Below, one piece after another: positions 33,818 through 45,093 of a stretch of DNA of 64,000 nt. The DNA comes from Pilaira anomala (lineage: Eukaryota > Mucoromycota > Mucoromycetes > Mucorales > Mucoraceae), in assembly GCA_025716855.1 (NCBI GenBank), contig JAIXMQ010000001.1, positions 310,001 to 374,000 of the forward strand, in the 5' to 3' direction. The notes below the pieces were generated by a model. That model did not search any database. It saw only the letters and a program-made list of their open reading frames with translations, and was not told the origin of the DNA. Both the position numbers and the translations under genes were made by a program. The first letter of the stretch is position 1. Each line of letters begins with the position of its first letter.

Positions 33818-34683
33818 ATGAATAATCGACATAGTCAACTTGTTCTGATCTCAAAACGTGTTGAAAAAGCTAATGAACAAATAAACCAAATTATTGAAAA
33901 ACTAGGTTGGACACGTCAAGAACTAAAAGCTTGGCAAAACGTATGTATACCATATGTAAATTTTTTTTTTTTTTGACGTGTATATGTGTTAAAGTACAAA
34001 AAAATATATTTTAAAGAGTCAACACCAATTAGTGACGTGCCCATTGAATAAACGACATCGAGTTTCGAAAGACAAAATAAAACAACATTATACACGCTGT
34101 TTACTCAAAAGTAGAGGTGCCAAGCTTGTTAAAGTAAGAAAGTCAAAAAAAAAAAACAATTCGTCATATTGAAGAGAGTTTTAACTCGATTAGTTAAATG
34201 TTGTTAAATTTAGAATACTCAACAAGTACCAAGTTCCTTATTTTTCTACAAGAAGGCTTCTGGAGTTGTTTCATTTATAGAAGATGATGATAGAAATAAA
34301 AATAGAATGAATACCGTGATAACAGAGCTGGAACCTGCACCTTCTAATACCACTTTAGAAAAACGTCAAGCTTATGATCAAGTGATACAGCAATCGAATC
34401 GATTACGGCACGATCGTACCAAACTCGTTCTTTCTGATGAAATTGATCGCCAAGTTTTGGAAAATCAAAAGAAAAAAAGGTTATTGGATTCGCAACAACA
34501 ATCCAAAAGGAGTAAAAAGTATAGAATTAAGATGAAAATGAATACACCGACAGAAGTAAGATTGTATTAATATTATTTACAAATCAAATACATATAATTT
34601 ATTTTTTTTTATTTTTTTTTTTATTTTCTCATATATAGATACAAAGAGAGCTTATTAACGCTTACATGGAACAATTTAAATAA
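33818..34683 (+). CDS. SNRNP48: CHHC zinc-finger protein, U11/U12 snRNP 48K-like
   Basis: Exons: join(33818..33940, 34017..34133, 34214..34555, 34639..34683), 208 residues. After an N-terminal helix, residues 48-69 form TCPLNKRHRVSKDK followed by IKQHYTRC. This is C49-x5-H55-x9-H65-x3-C69, the CHHC finger of U11-48K, TRM13 and gametocyte-specific factors. In U11-48K it recognises the 5' splice site of U12-type introns. The rest is basic with a predicted helical Arg/Lys/Gln-rich region and no methyltransferase domain, which excludes TRM13. The overall size and single N-terminal finger suit a short SNRNP48 homologue, implying a minor spliceosome. The family call rests on the finger and architecture only. 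Its stop lies 31 bp from that of the Zn2Cys6 factor. Confidence 0.7.
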
Positions 34684-34714
34684 ATAATTCATAAAAAATA
34701 TTTTTCTTTTTTTT

Positions 34715-35009
34715 TCAAGTTGGTATATTATTACGGATGATAGTATCATCTTCGTTATTAAATAATAATCCTAATAAAGATTGATGATTCGGTATATTTG
34801 GAAGTGGTGATGAAACAGTAGTATAGAGTTGGTTATCATAGTGTGTAGTGGTATCCATCATCATGTGTTGTGGTTGTGGTTGTGGTTGTGGTTGTGGTTG
34901 TTGTAATTCATATTGCATAGGTATAATTTGATTTATATTATATTGTTGTTGTTGTTGTTCATCAGGCAAATGTAAACTTTTACGTTTAATAGATTTTTCT
35001 AGCATTTTC

Positions 35010-35041
<32 letters not shown>

Positions 35042-36785
35042 TTGTGGCTGATGACGACGTCCTACAACTTCGGTTGCAGGTGAAATCGAAGCCAAAGTAT
35101 GAGTTAATCTTAATGTACTTGATAATTCAAGCTCAAATCGCCCTTCTTTAAAAACAGTAATAGCTGCAGATAAATAATGTACAATCTGTTGAATACCTCT
35201 AATAGAGCAATACATGTCTTCAAAAGCATTACATTCTAATATCAATTCGGTAATCAGCTTGATTCGACTCGCTGCTTCTGTACAGTGACCTCGATGAGAC
35301 CGCGTAATGGGTGAAATCGATTCTTGTTGAAATAAAGCAAAAGGACGATGAAGTAAAATAGTAGCAAAACAAGAAGCCAAATAAAGAAAACAAATTGTAT
35401 AACACATGTTTTCTTTTCCCGGAAACTTGGTTGTAGATGTAATAAACCCAATAGTTGCTTTTAATTCATTTGTGAGTTCATCAAACGATTTTCCTCGCCG
35501 TGTATTTGTAGGCTTGTTATGTTTTCTATATAAAAAATTCAATATATCTGATTGATTACGCATGATTTTTGTCAGCAAGATAAAATGCATAATTTTTTCG
35601 GGTTCCTGAGCTTCATCTGCCATAACGTGCGGAATATCAACTGAATAATCCTCACTGCTAAAATTAGGTAGTGTACCATTTTCGATACTGATAAAAAAAA
35701 AAGGGTGTGTGTGTGTGTAAGCTCGCCTGTATATTATCTAACAGTTTCTTTATATAGTCGTACCTCATCATTACATCGTAACAATAAACCGCCCAAAAGG
35801 TTCTTTTTCTTTTTTCAATCTCTATAAACATATTGTTTGAAGTGCAAACGATTTCACGTGGAAGACCTAGATCTTTACACATGCGTACAATCATTTGAAA
35901 GTAATATCTTGTTCTAGATATAAATCCAGGCCTTCTAACATGTTCATTATACTTTAATAACAAGAATAATCCTTGAACTGTTGATAACTTGACTTCAGAT
36001 TGTTGATCTAATAAACGAACTGCCTGTTGATAAAAGGCCCATCCACGCGGTTCTTCCCCTACTAACGGAAAACCAACATCCCAACGAGAAGAAACACAAT
36101 AAATTGCATTTAATAATAACTGACTTATAGGTTGACCATGGCGTAACTGATGAAAGAAAGAAGGCTTGTGTAATATGGGTATGACGGGATCAACAAATTG
36201 AAAAAAGATATGAATCAAATTTTCTCGGATGGGTTCAATAATAAGTGAAGGAGGATCGACAGTGGTGGCTAGGACTTCTTGTATAACAGGGTTCCAATCA
36301 CTCATACCAGGTTTATAAAGATCTGGTATTCTGTCTGTTCGAAGGTATTTATCTGGTACATATAATCCTTGTCCTGTAGTATTTATTGATAATCTATGTG
36401 GTTTTAAACCTTTATTGTATAGTGAGTACTTTTTTTTTTTCATTTTATTACTTCCTAAATTACCTCCTACTTGATTCGGGGTCGAAAATAAAGGTGGTTC
36501 AGGGTCTGTTATATCTAACAAATTTGAAAATTGCTTCAAAAACTGTTCTAGTACCTTTAATCTCGGTTCGTGATTATCTGAAATGGGTTTCGGTGTGTCT
36601 TTCTTTTGTTGGGGTTTATCATAAATACAAATGGCTTCTGTTTTGGAACAGCGATCGCAAGGTTGCTGTCCATTACACTTGACCTTTCTTTTACGACATG
36701 GTGTACATGCCCTAGAGGACTTCTTTTTTGAGTGATCGCTTTCAATACTAGAACGTCTATTTAACTTGTTTACTGAAGTGTCCAT
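34715..36785 (-). CDS. Zn2Cys6 transcription factor with fungal_trans domain
   Basis: Fungal-type binuclear zinc cluster regulator. Exons: complement(join(34715..35687, 35764..36785)), 664 residues. The cluster is C27-x2-C30-x6-C37-x5-C43-x2-C46-x6-C53, with the basic RKRKVKC segment. The middle homology region (about 190-480) contains IFFQFVDPVIPILHKPSFFH, ISQLLLNAIYCVSSRW, RMCKDLGLPRE and KRKRTFWAVYCYDVMM, the signature of fungal_trans domains. The C-terminus has a 10-residue Gln run, a second Gln run, a Gln-Pro dipeptide repeat and a His/Met-rich stretch, likely disordered activation sequence. The start is the first ATG after a long homopolymer. Target genes cannot be inferred. Confidence 0.93.
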
Positions 36786-36887
36786 ATCAGCATAATTTCC
36801 AGTAAAAAAAAAACAAAAGGCGAGAAAAAAGAGGTGAGGGGAAAAAAGATAACTTTTTGTCTCTACTGTTATTTTTTTTTTTTCTGC

Positions 36888-36936
<49 letters not shown>

Positions 36937-37555
36937 GAGACTCTCACACACATGTATTATATATTTGCACACGAACAGTGCAACCAAACTGTTGCGGATA
37001 TTGAAACATCGTGTAAAGATGACCCCACATATTCGTAAAAGAAATGAACTAGTAGTAATAGTAGGCATAATATAATAGATTATTTTCTATATTTGTTAAA
37101 TCGAAAAGAGACCAACAATTTCATGGCAGCCATTACCTTTTTTTTTTTTTCTCCTTCTCTTCCACAATAATTCAAGTTGATGCTTATTTAACTAATAGTC
37201 GCGATATAGATATTCATGGAATTGATAAAATGACGCGTAGCTTATATGCAATAGCTGGTAAATGTGTCTTAGTAGTGACTAAATCAATTTAAGATCTCAT
37301 CGTACGCATTTAATTATGTACTTGTCAAGAAACATATAAAAAGAAATAATCGTTTATCGAGAAAAAGTAGAGAAAAAGAGGATTAGTTTCAGAAACATAG
37401 GGTGTATTTATATGAAAAGTGTACTCGGGGCAGGGCTGGCTTTTTTGTTTTACTATTATTCTCTAACGTATCTTCGGAACAATTTGCGTTAATCCCGTAA
37501 ATTTATGTTAAACTTCTAAATTTATTATAATACAATTTTATTTTATTCTTTCTTT
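36786..37555. other. Intergenic with long A run
   Basis: Promoter side of the Zn2Cys6 gene, with an A homopolymer of about 40 nt (about 36892-36931), then AT-rich sequence to the end of the MAK11 gene. No gene seen. Confidence 0.55.
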
Positions 37556-39142
37556 CTATTTCTTGGCAGCAACCTTCTTCTTTTTTTGAGGTGGTTTTGC
37601 CTTTTTGGTTTCGACATTCTTTTTAGCTTCAACAGTCTTTTTAGCGTTAACAGCCTTCTTGGGTTGTACCTTTTTGGTTTCAGCTTCTTCAATCTTTTTA
37701 GCTTGAGCCTTTTTAGCCTCTAATTTGGCCTTCTTGACAGCCTTTTCTTCTTTTGCCACAGCAGCATCAGCAGCGGCTTCTTCAGCAGCGATTGCATCCA
37801 TTTTAGCGAAACCAACATGAGAAGTAATACAAGTTGCACGGCACTTTGTATTAAATTCACCTAAAGGTTCCAACTCACCTTCTGTAGCCAAAGCTTGTTC
37901 TAAATCCCAACATTTAATTAATCCGTCAGAAGAGACAGAACCCAATACAAGCTTATCATCACAATCAACAACTGTCACTGCCTTAACACGAAGTTTGTGT
38001 GCTAAAAATTCACGCACACATTCTCCAGTCTCAACATCCCAAATACGAATTGTTTTATCTTCGCTACCTGTGACAATATAATCTTTGTCGTTCTTTTTGG
38101 AATGGAAATATTGCATGCTGTGGATTCTAGAGGTATGTGTAATGGTGGTACTGGCTTTAGCGTCCTATATTTATAAATTTCGTTAATACAATTGATTCTA
38201 TAAAAAAAAAAAATTCTAACTTACAGCAACGTTATAGATATTAATTGTTTTATCAAACATAATGGCATATTTATCACCAGTAGAGTTCCATAAAACCAAC
38301 ATGGGTTCCTCTGTTTTTTTTTAAAAAAAAAAATGGTAAATTTCTCGCTCAAACTTTTATGAATAAAAAAAAAAAAAAAAAAAGAAAAACGTTACCTCTT
38401 CCCAACTTGTTTACACTAGCCTTACGACCTGTCATCAAATTCCAAACAATACAAGCTCTATCGATACCAACAGATAAAGCAATTTTACCAGTAGGATGAA
38501 TAGCCATTGAATTTACTCTTCCCCTAATTAATAGAAGAAAAAAAATTAAGTAAAGCTATAGAAATTGAATTCAATTCAAAAATATTTACTTGTGAGATTT
38601 AAGGTTCTTCAAGAACTCCCAATCCTTTGTTCTCCATAAATTAATCGAATGATCGTCACTTGCAGATAACATGTATTTACCGTGGAATTGAATATCAGTG
38701 ATATCACCAGAATGATGACCACCTAAAGAACCATATTCCTTACGCTTCTTAATATCGTAAAGTCTAATAATTTCATCGGTACTTCCAGAAGCTAAAAAGT
38801 TACCACCAATGGCTACAGTACGAATACAACCTGTATGAGCAGGAATAATAAAAATAGGTTGAAGATCCACTTTTGTTTTCTATATAAAACATTTTTTTTT
38901 TAAAATATATTCGAGAATTTTCATCAACTATTGTTTATACTTACGTCTTCGTTCCAGAAACCATTGATACCATATAAAAGACGTTCATAAGTACCTACGA
39001 CAATTCTGAAATCTTCTTGTACATTTAATAAGGCACTGGTAGGTAAAAGCGAATTAGCTGTAACTACAGAATCTAAAATATGTTGTTTTGCCATTTGTGC
39101 ATCGGTCATTTCTTCAGGTCTTGATCTCTTCTTTGAATCCAT
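37556..39142 (-). CDS. MAK11: WD40 ribosome-biogenesis protein Mak11 / PAK1IP1
   Basis: Nucleolar WD-repeat protein needed for 60S subunit maturation. Exons: complement(join(37556..38164, 38225..38310, 38396..38523, 38590..38879, 38945..39142)), 436 residues. The N-terminal NVQEDFRIVVGTYERLLYG strand matches the family. WD repeats follow, with characteristic endings ASGSTDEIIRLYD, LSASDDHSINLWR, LSVGIDRACIVWN and VTGSEDKTIRIWD, plus a divergent repeat at GSVSSDGLIKCWD. The C-terminal 90 residues are Ala/Lys/Glu-rich and highly basic, typical of nucleolar proteins. All introns are in phase. The tandem cyclase gene ends 127 bp upstream on the same strand. Confidence 0.92.
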
Positions 39143-39269
39143 TTTTTTTTTTTTTTATTTTAGATCTGTAAAAAAATAAAAAAACAAAAAAAAAATCTTT
39201 TTTAAGGATTTATAAAGTGTCAAAAAAGTTTCGAGAAAAAACGTCATAGGTTTCAGCCAATGAAAAGGT

Positions 39270-40351
39270 TTATTTGATACAAATAGCATTTGGGGGAGAC
39301 GCAATTCCACCTTTTTTATTCAAAGGTGCACTGGAAAAGAAGTATTCATAGACTTTATCTTGATAAGAATCTTCAGCAAGTTTTTCCAAATAGAATAACT
39401 CACCCAAACACATACCAAAGCCGCCAATAAATACAGAATCTTTATAAGAGATAAATAATTTAGTCTTTTGTAATTAGAATCGATCTCTTTTTCACTTACG
39501 ACAACAATCGTCTATGTTAAAAGGAAGTGATTCTACAGGAATAGCATCTGTAGCTACAGCAGAAATACGATGATCCCAAAACCATCGATACGTATCTTCA
39601 CATGCCTTAACACCAGCACAGGCAGGAAAATCATCCACAGAAAAATGCTTAATATCAGGACCTCCTTTTTCATACTTGGCAGTCCAACCCGTTCTAAGCA
39701 ACAAGATATCACCAGTCTCAATCTTTACATTCTGTGCCTCAGCTACTTGATCCAATTCAGCCATTGTAATTTGGTAAGGATCAAACGGATTAAAGGTTGG
39801 GTTATTGACCTCTGCCCATCTACCATAATCCAACAAAATAGCGCGTCCTACGATACCTACTTCAGCAATATAGTTTATACCAAGTCGATCATTTGTAGTA
39901 CTCGTATTCAAGCGAATATTATCTCCCGTAACGCCATTATAAAACAATTTGGCTGGAGTATAAGAGAAGTGACGCAGTCCATCCCATTGAGAAGATGTTT
40001 GGGTATTGAAATTATCATAATAATCATCAAAGTAAATACCATCGTGTAATTCCTTGATATGATGTTGTAAGGTTTCCCGTTTAAAAAAAGTAGGGTTGGG
40101 GTATTCCAGATTCCAATTTAAAGGAAACCTTTTACCTGTTTTAATGCACTTGGCAGCCTAGTGTTTTGTTAAGATTTGAATTAGTTATAACCTGTTCCTC
40201 ACTCGAGTGTAAAATAACTTACGTTGGCTACTCTTTCAGGTGTTAAATGATTTAAAGTACCAAGATTATCATTATCTCCCCAGACACCCCATGCTGAACC
40301 TTTTGGGTACTTTGGGTTAATTGGGAGTTGATCGTACGTGGGAAAAGTCAT
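39270..40351 (-). CDS. Cyclase-family (kynurenine formamidase-like) hydrolase
   Basis: Member of the metal-dependent cyclase/formamidase superfamily. Exons: complement(join(39270..39439, 39500..40157, 40223..40351)), 318 residues. The N-terminal SAWGVWGDNDNLGTLNHLTP is the standard opening of fungal members. SSQWDGLRHF is the fungal form of the metal-binding motif, followed by IVGRAILLDY, IETGDILLLRTGW, AVATDAIPVESLP and the C-terminal GGIASPPNAICIK. An in-frame ATG ten codons upstream (40381) would add a short hydrophobic extension; the internal start fits the family better. Substrate is unknown; related proteins are loosely annotated and are not all true kynurenine formamidases. No pathway neighbours are visible. 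Confidence 0.9.
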
Positions 40352-40993
40352 GTTTGAAGAAAACAAGAAAAATATATCCATAAACAAAAAGAAGATGTTT
40401 TAAATAACCCTTCTTTTTTTGAGCCGATACGTTTTGGTCATTTTCGCCTGCATATATTGTGTGACAACTTGTGTTTTTCGTCCTTTATCTTTACAAACAT
40501 TATCCTTTTTAACTACGCGTTTTAATATACTATGGTATACTTTCCTTAATGAGTTCATAATTGGTTAAATTGCTTAGAATACGTAAAAACAAACAATTTG
40601 ATCGACTTTGAATTAATATCAACTCAAAAAATGGGATTTACTCTTTCTATTTCTTGATTCATACTTGGTTTAAGAGAAAGAATCGCCTCAACAAATTTAC
40701 TTTATTTTTTTTTTTTTAGATTTACAAGTTTCAAACAACAAGATGAAAAATAATAAATACTCAAGAGAGTTTTTTTTTTTTTTTTAAACCATTATATAAT
40801 TTCTTTGTAGATAAACAACTCACAAAGTATGCCTAAGATTAGACCTGACAAGCCTCCTCTTCCTGAACCTTATACAATTCCTGAAAGGAAAAAATAAAGA
40901 AGAAAAATAAACAACCTGGTGTTATATTAAAAAAAAATCTGCGTATATAAATAAAAACCAGAGTTAATTATCTTTTTATATATTTATTTATTT
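40352..40993. other. Intergenic with a micro-ORF
   Basis: A 22-codon plus-strand frame at 40829-40897 (starting MPKIRPDKPPLPEPYTIPER) follows a good pyrimidine acceptor (TTTCTTTGTAG at 40812). It may be the last exon of a tiny spliced gene, but no donor-bearing first exon is convincing. Otherwise only AT-rich sequence. Confidence 0.3.
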
Positions 40994-41046
40994 TTAAATG
41001 GTCATTTGTCTTTTGTCTATTGTCAAGGTATTTTTCGTAGTAGTAC

Positions 41047-41082
<36 letters not shown>

Positions 41083-41272
41083 CGGTAATGGTTTTATCGT
41101 ATCTTTTTTTTCTCTTAATATGATTTCTTCTCTTTAAAGAACAAACAGGATTATTTCCAATTGAATCTTGTTCTAACCCAAGATCATCGTTGCACAAAGG
41201 ATTGAATGTTTCAATACAAAAATATTCTGTAAATCTTGACTTTTGTTTGAGCCCATTTTGACTATAAGACAT
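40994..41272 (-). CDS. Hypothetical small basic protein with poly-Thr tract
   Basis: Single-exon frame, 92 residues, starting MSYSQNGLKQKSRFTEYF. The middle is mixed and Cys/Asn/Lys-containing (LCNDDLGLEQDSIGNNPV; KRRNHIKRKKRYDK), and the C-terminal part is a threonine run from a TAC/TAG-type trinucleotide repeat at about 41040-41085. The non-repetitive half has normal composition for protein. No family is recognised and there is no paralogue in the window. Confidence 0.4.
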
Positions 41273-41314
41273 GATTTTTCTCTTCAACTACATGTGATTC
41301 TTTTTACAATAATT

Positions 41315-41317
<3 letters not shown>

Positions 41318-41355
<38 letters not shown>
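41318..41355 (+). repeat. GA dinucleotide microsatellite
   Basis: About 18 AG units between the small hypothetical gene and the NADH dehydrogenase promoter. Confidence 0.95.
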
Positions 41356-41356
<1 letters not shown>

Positions 41357-41562
41357 AAGGGAGAAGGTAATGTCTTATATTATTCAAGACATTATACTAT
41401 ACGCATAAAAATAGGGTTTAAGTAAACCCATAAATTAAATTTTTTTTTTGTCTCCCTTATTTTTTTTAAATACCCTATGTACACACCTTTTGAAATGATG
41501 TAATATAAATGCCAAACACAAACATTATTATTTAATACGCCCCCTTTTCCTCTTTTATTCAA

Positions 41563-43783
41563 ATGTTTTCCCGTATTTTATTTTCGAAACCTTTAAGTCA
41601 AGCTACTACCACTAGAGCATTTTTCAGTACCAATGTTGCTCCTCGTTCGAGTTATTCCAAGTACAAGAAACTAGCATGGATAACAGCCGGTGTATCTGTT
41701 ACAGGTGGAGCACTTTATTATCTGGCCAAGGACACAGAAAGAGTATTTAAATCATTAGAGCCAGAAGAACACCCTCCTTCTTTAGCAGTTCAACCTGAAC
41801 GTGGAGGTTCTCGACTTTTACCCGTCTCTCGCTATTATCTAGATGATACAGTTGAAAAAGAAAATACCAAGCCTCGTTTAGTAATCATTGGATCTGGATG
41901 GGGAGCTATCTCTATCCTAAAGAACCTCGAGAAAGATAAATATAATGTAACAGTTATTAGTGAAAATAATTATTTCTTGTTTACCCCGTTACTTCCCAGT
42001 GCTACTGTAGGAACACTTGAACTCAGGCAAGTCATATTTACTATATTTAGATGTTTTTTTCTAAAAAAACAAAACTAATACTTTAGTGTTTTTATAGATC
42101 TTTACTTGAATCCGTAAGAAAAATTGCTTCTAGAATTAAAGGTCATTTCTTGGAAGGAGAAGCAGTTGATATAGATATAGAGCACAAGATGGTTGAAGTT
42201 CGTGGAATAAATGATAAAGAACATTTTTATGTGCCTTATGATAAGTTGGTTGTGGCTGTAGGTGCTACCAGTATGACGCATGGTGTAGAAGGTATCGAAC
42301 ATACTGAAAGACTCAAGACAATTCGTGACGCCATTGATATTCGACGCAAGATTATCGAGAATGTCGAAAAGGCTTGTATACCCACCACATCACCTGAAGA
42401 ACGTAAAAGATTATTATCCTTTGTTGTTTGTGGCGGAGGTCCTACTGGTGTTGAATTTGCTGCAGAGTTATCAGATTGGATTAACGAAGATTTAGTGAAA
42501 TGGGTATAATATTTATACTGATAATAATGTATAATATAAATCAAGGATAAATATTTACCAGTTATTTTACCTTTCCCTGTAGTTCCCTAAATTGATTCGT
42601 GAGGAAATTAAGATTCATATCATTCAATCCAGAGATCATATCTTGAATACGTTTGATAGTAAAATTAGTGAATATGCTGAAAGTCGATTTGAACGTGAGC
42701 GTATTGATGTCATTACTAATTCTCGAGTTCTTCATATTGAAGAGAATGAAGTGTTCTATAAAACAAAGCCTACTGCTGATCAGGAAGCTCAAATCAAGTC
42801 TATTCCATTTGGTTTATGCTTATGGTCAACTGGTATAGGTAATATATAGAATAATTATAGAAAACGGAAAATAAAAGTCCGCGCACAGACTGTACTAATT
42901 TTTTTTTTTAAATAAATATGTAGCTATGACCTCATTTGCCAAAAATTTGACAGAAAAATCAGAGGAACAAGCTCATAAACGTGTATTAACTACTGATAGT
43001 TATTTAAATTTAAAAGGATTACCAGATGTATATGCATTAGGTGATTGTGCCACTATTGAGAATCCAAATTTATTACAACATATTATGGAGTTTATTGAAG
43101 AGGCAGACGAGTAAGCTACACATATAATATATATATATATAAAGGTTCATTTAAAAAGTCTCAATATTGCTAACCAATTTTTTTTTTTTAAAAAAAAGGG
43201 ATAAAGATGGAAGAATTCAATTTAATGAATTTGTTTCAATTTGCAAGTCGATGCGTTCAAAATACCCTTTAACAGGACAGCATTTAACTAATATGGAAAA
43301 AATGTTCCATAAATACGATGCAGATAAAAATGGAATCTTGGATCTTAAAGAATTGGGGACCATGTTGAAAGACATTGATGCCAAAATGACTGCCCTACCT
43401 GCCGTAAGTTCCCCTTCAAGTTTATTTAATAAACCTAATTTTCTAATATATATTTATTACTCTAGACTGCTCAAGTAGCTAGTCAACAAGGACAATACTT
43501 GGCCAAGTACTTTAACAATCTATCAAACCATCCAGAAAATGAAGTATCCACAAAGCAATCGGTCGGTCCTTTCCAATACAGTCATCTCGGCACCTTGGCT
43601 TATTTAGGCAATACAGCTGTTGGTGATTTCAAATGGGGATATCAAATGGTCGGTGGTTTATGGGCGCTCTACTTATGGCGTAGTATCTATTGGAGTGAAC
43701 AAGTCAGTATGCGTACTAGATTGAACTTGAGTATAGATTGGTCTAAATGTGCTATTTGGGGTAGAGATATATCTTCTGTATAA
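41563..43783 (+). CDS. NDE1: External alternative NADH dehydrogenase with EF-hands
   Basis: Type II rotenone-insensitive NADH:ubiquinone oxidoreductase of the outer face of the inner mitochondrial membrane. Exons: join(41563..42026, 42098..42503, 42583..42838, 42924..43110, 43199..43403, 43466..43783), 611 residues. A Ser/Arg/Thr-rich mitochondrial presequence is followed by a membrane segment (AWITAGVSVTGGALYYLA). FAD is bound at RLVIIGSGWGAIS and NADH at VVCGGGPTGVEFAAEL; LPDVYALGDCATIE is the second FAD site. Two canonical EF-hand loops follow, DEDKDGRIQFNE (about 437-448) and DADKNGILDLKE (about 478-489), so activity is probably calcium-sensitive as in the larger fungal and plant enzymes. 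The C-terminal amphipathic helix is present. Intron 1 uses a GC donor; intron 4 splits the first EF-hand and has a pure A-run acceptor. Confidence 0.95.
42027..42097 (+). other. GC-AG intron
   Basis: The donor is CAG|GCAAGT, the strong context typical of GC-AG introns, and the acceptor is TTTATAG. No GT donor gives the conserved LELR|SLLESVRK reading, so the GC donor is required by phase. It is the only non-GT donor among the introns I modelled. Confidence 0.85.
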
Positions 43784-45093
43784 AGTAACTACGATGCTTA
43801 TGATTCGATTTCAATGAAAATCACTTAGTAAATATACGTGTAATAAATTTTTAATTAATGAATATACATTTTAAAAGAAATATAAGTGTGTACAGAGATT
43901 AGTTTGGAAATAAAATTTTAACTTGTTTATTAATTACATATGTTTAGCAACTTTAGTGGACTTTTCTTCAGACTTTTTAAAATAAAAAAGCTAGTTATAA
44001 TTTTAGAAGATATCTTGAGCATGAGAGGCAAGAAGTTGTCTCTAATAGTTCATAGGGCCATATACGGCATCAGATTTCATTATATTAGCCCATTCAGTAG
44101 ATAAGTTAAGATAAATAAAATTTTCTATATTGATGTAAATAAACATTTACTGAGAGATTTGAAGAGCAAACTGTTCCTCTATCATGGTATTTTTATACCA
44201 GTAACTAACTATTACGTTTATTAAAATTATTTTCATGTCAAATAAAAAATATGTTTGGCGACTCAGCAAATGGTTTCCTTGGAGACATCATACTTTATAG
44301 AGGAAATGACTGGTATCTGGTAACTACACTTTAATTATTTTTGGGTAACTATATGAGATTTACCGAGAAAAATAAAATTTACTGGTTAGTTAAAGAAAAT
44401 AAAAAGAAGAAAGGAAAATGAAAAAAAATTATTTGATACTTGAATTGGCGCGGATGTAACAAGACTTTAACATTTTTAAAGTTGGGACCAATATCTTTTC
44501 CAGCCTAGAGGCAACCTTCCGATCAATCTCTTAATCATAGTTAATGCTTTCTGACAGAACAAATATACGCCCAATTTTCATTCTCGTTTTCTGGAGTATG
44601 GATCAAGTCTTGAGAGCGGCTAATAAAGACGATGAAGGCGATGAGGACGCTATTTCATTTGCTTTGGGAATAAGAAAGTGTTGTCATATCCTTCGATAAC
44701 TAAAATGTCACTTTTTTTTAATAGACTTTTTATTTTGAAGGGTTGGATGAAAAGTTGGCTATTTTATTATGTATAACCTTTCAAAATGAAATATAATTTA
44801 GTATATTTAGAGAACTCTCTGCTAACTGGATAAAGATATTTACTCTAAAGACTTTCGTTTATAAGCAAATATATCAGTAATATTTGATACATATTAATAT
44901 TTATGCGGATTCAAGTAATAAACAACTTTTAAAAATAATCTGTCAAGTTGTTATGACATTTTAAAGTTTTAATTTTAAATACTATTTTGATCGAGATCAC
45001 TTTGGCGGTGACTGTAGAAATGACGTACTTCTAATTTCAGAAAAATAAAAAGCTCTCTCGCTTTTATTCCTCTTCTTCTTCTTTTTTGGCAAT
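43784..45093. other. Large intergenic gap with coding-like remnants
   Basis: On the minus strand, 44010-44100 reads TEWANIMKSDAVYGPMNY, a stop, then RQLLASHAQDIF. About 40 nt further on, 43945-43983 reads SEEKSTKVAKHM and a stop after a possible AG acceptor. These look like pieces of one eroded gene. A 33-codon plus-strand frame (starting MDQVLRAANKDDEGDEDAIS) begins near 44598. None is called as a gene. The last roughly 50 bp before 45094 is the probable RTF1 leader. Confidence 0.4.

Noticed and set aside
44598..44699. 33-codon frame MDQVLRAANK...
   Set aside because: Acidic and protein-like but isolated, with no splice partners or recognisable family; kept only as a note in the intergenic description.
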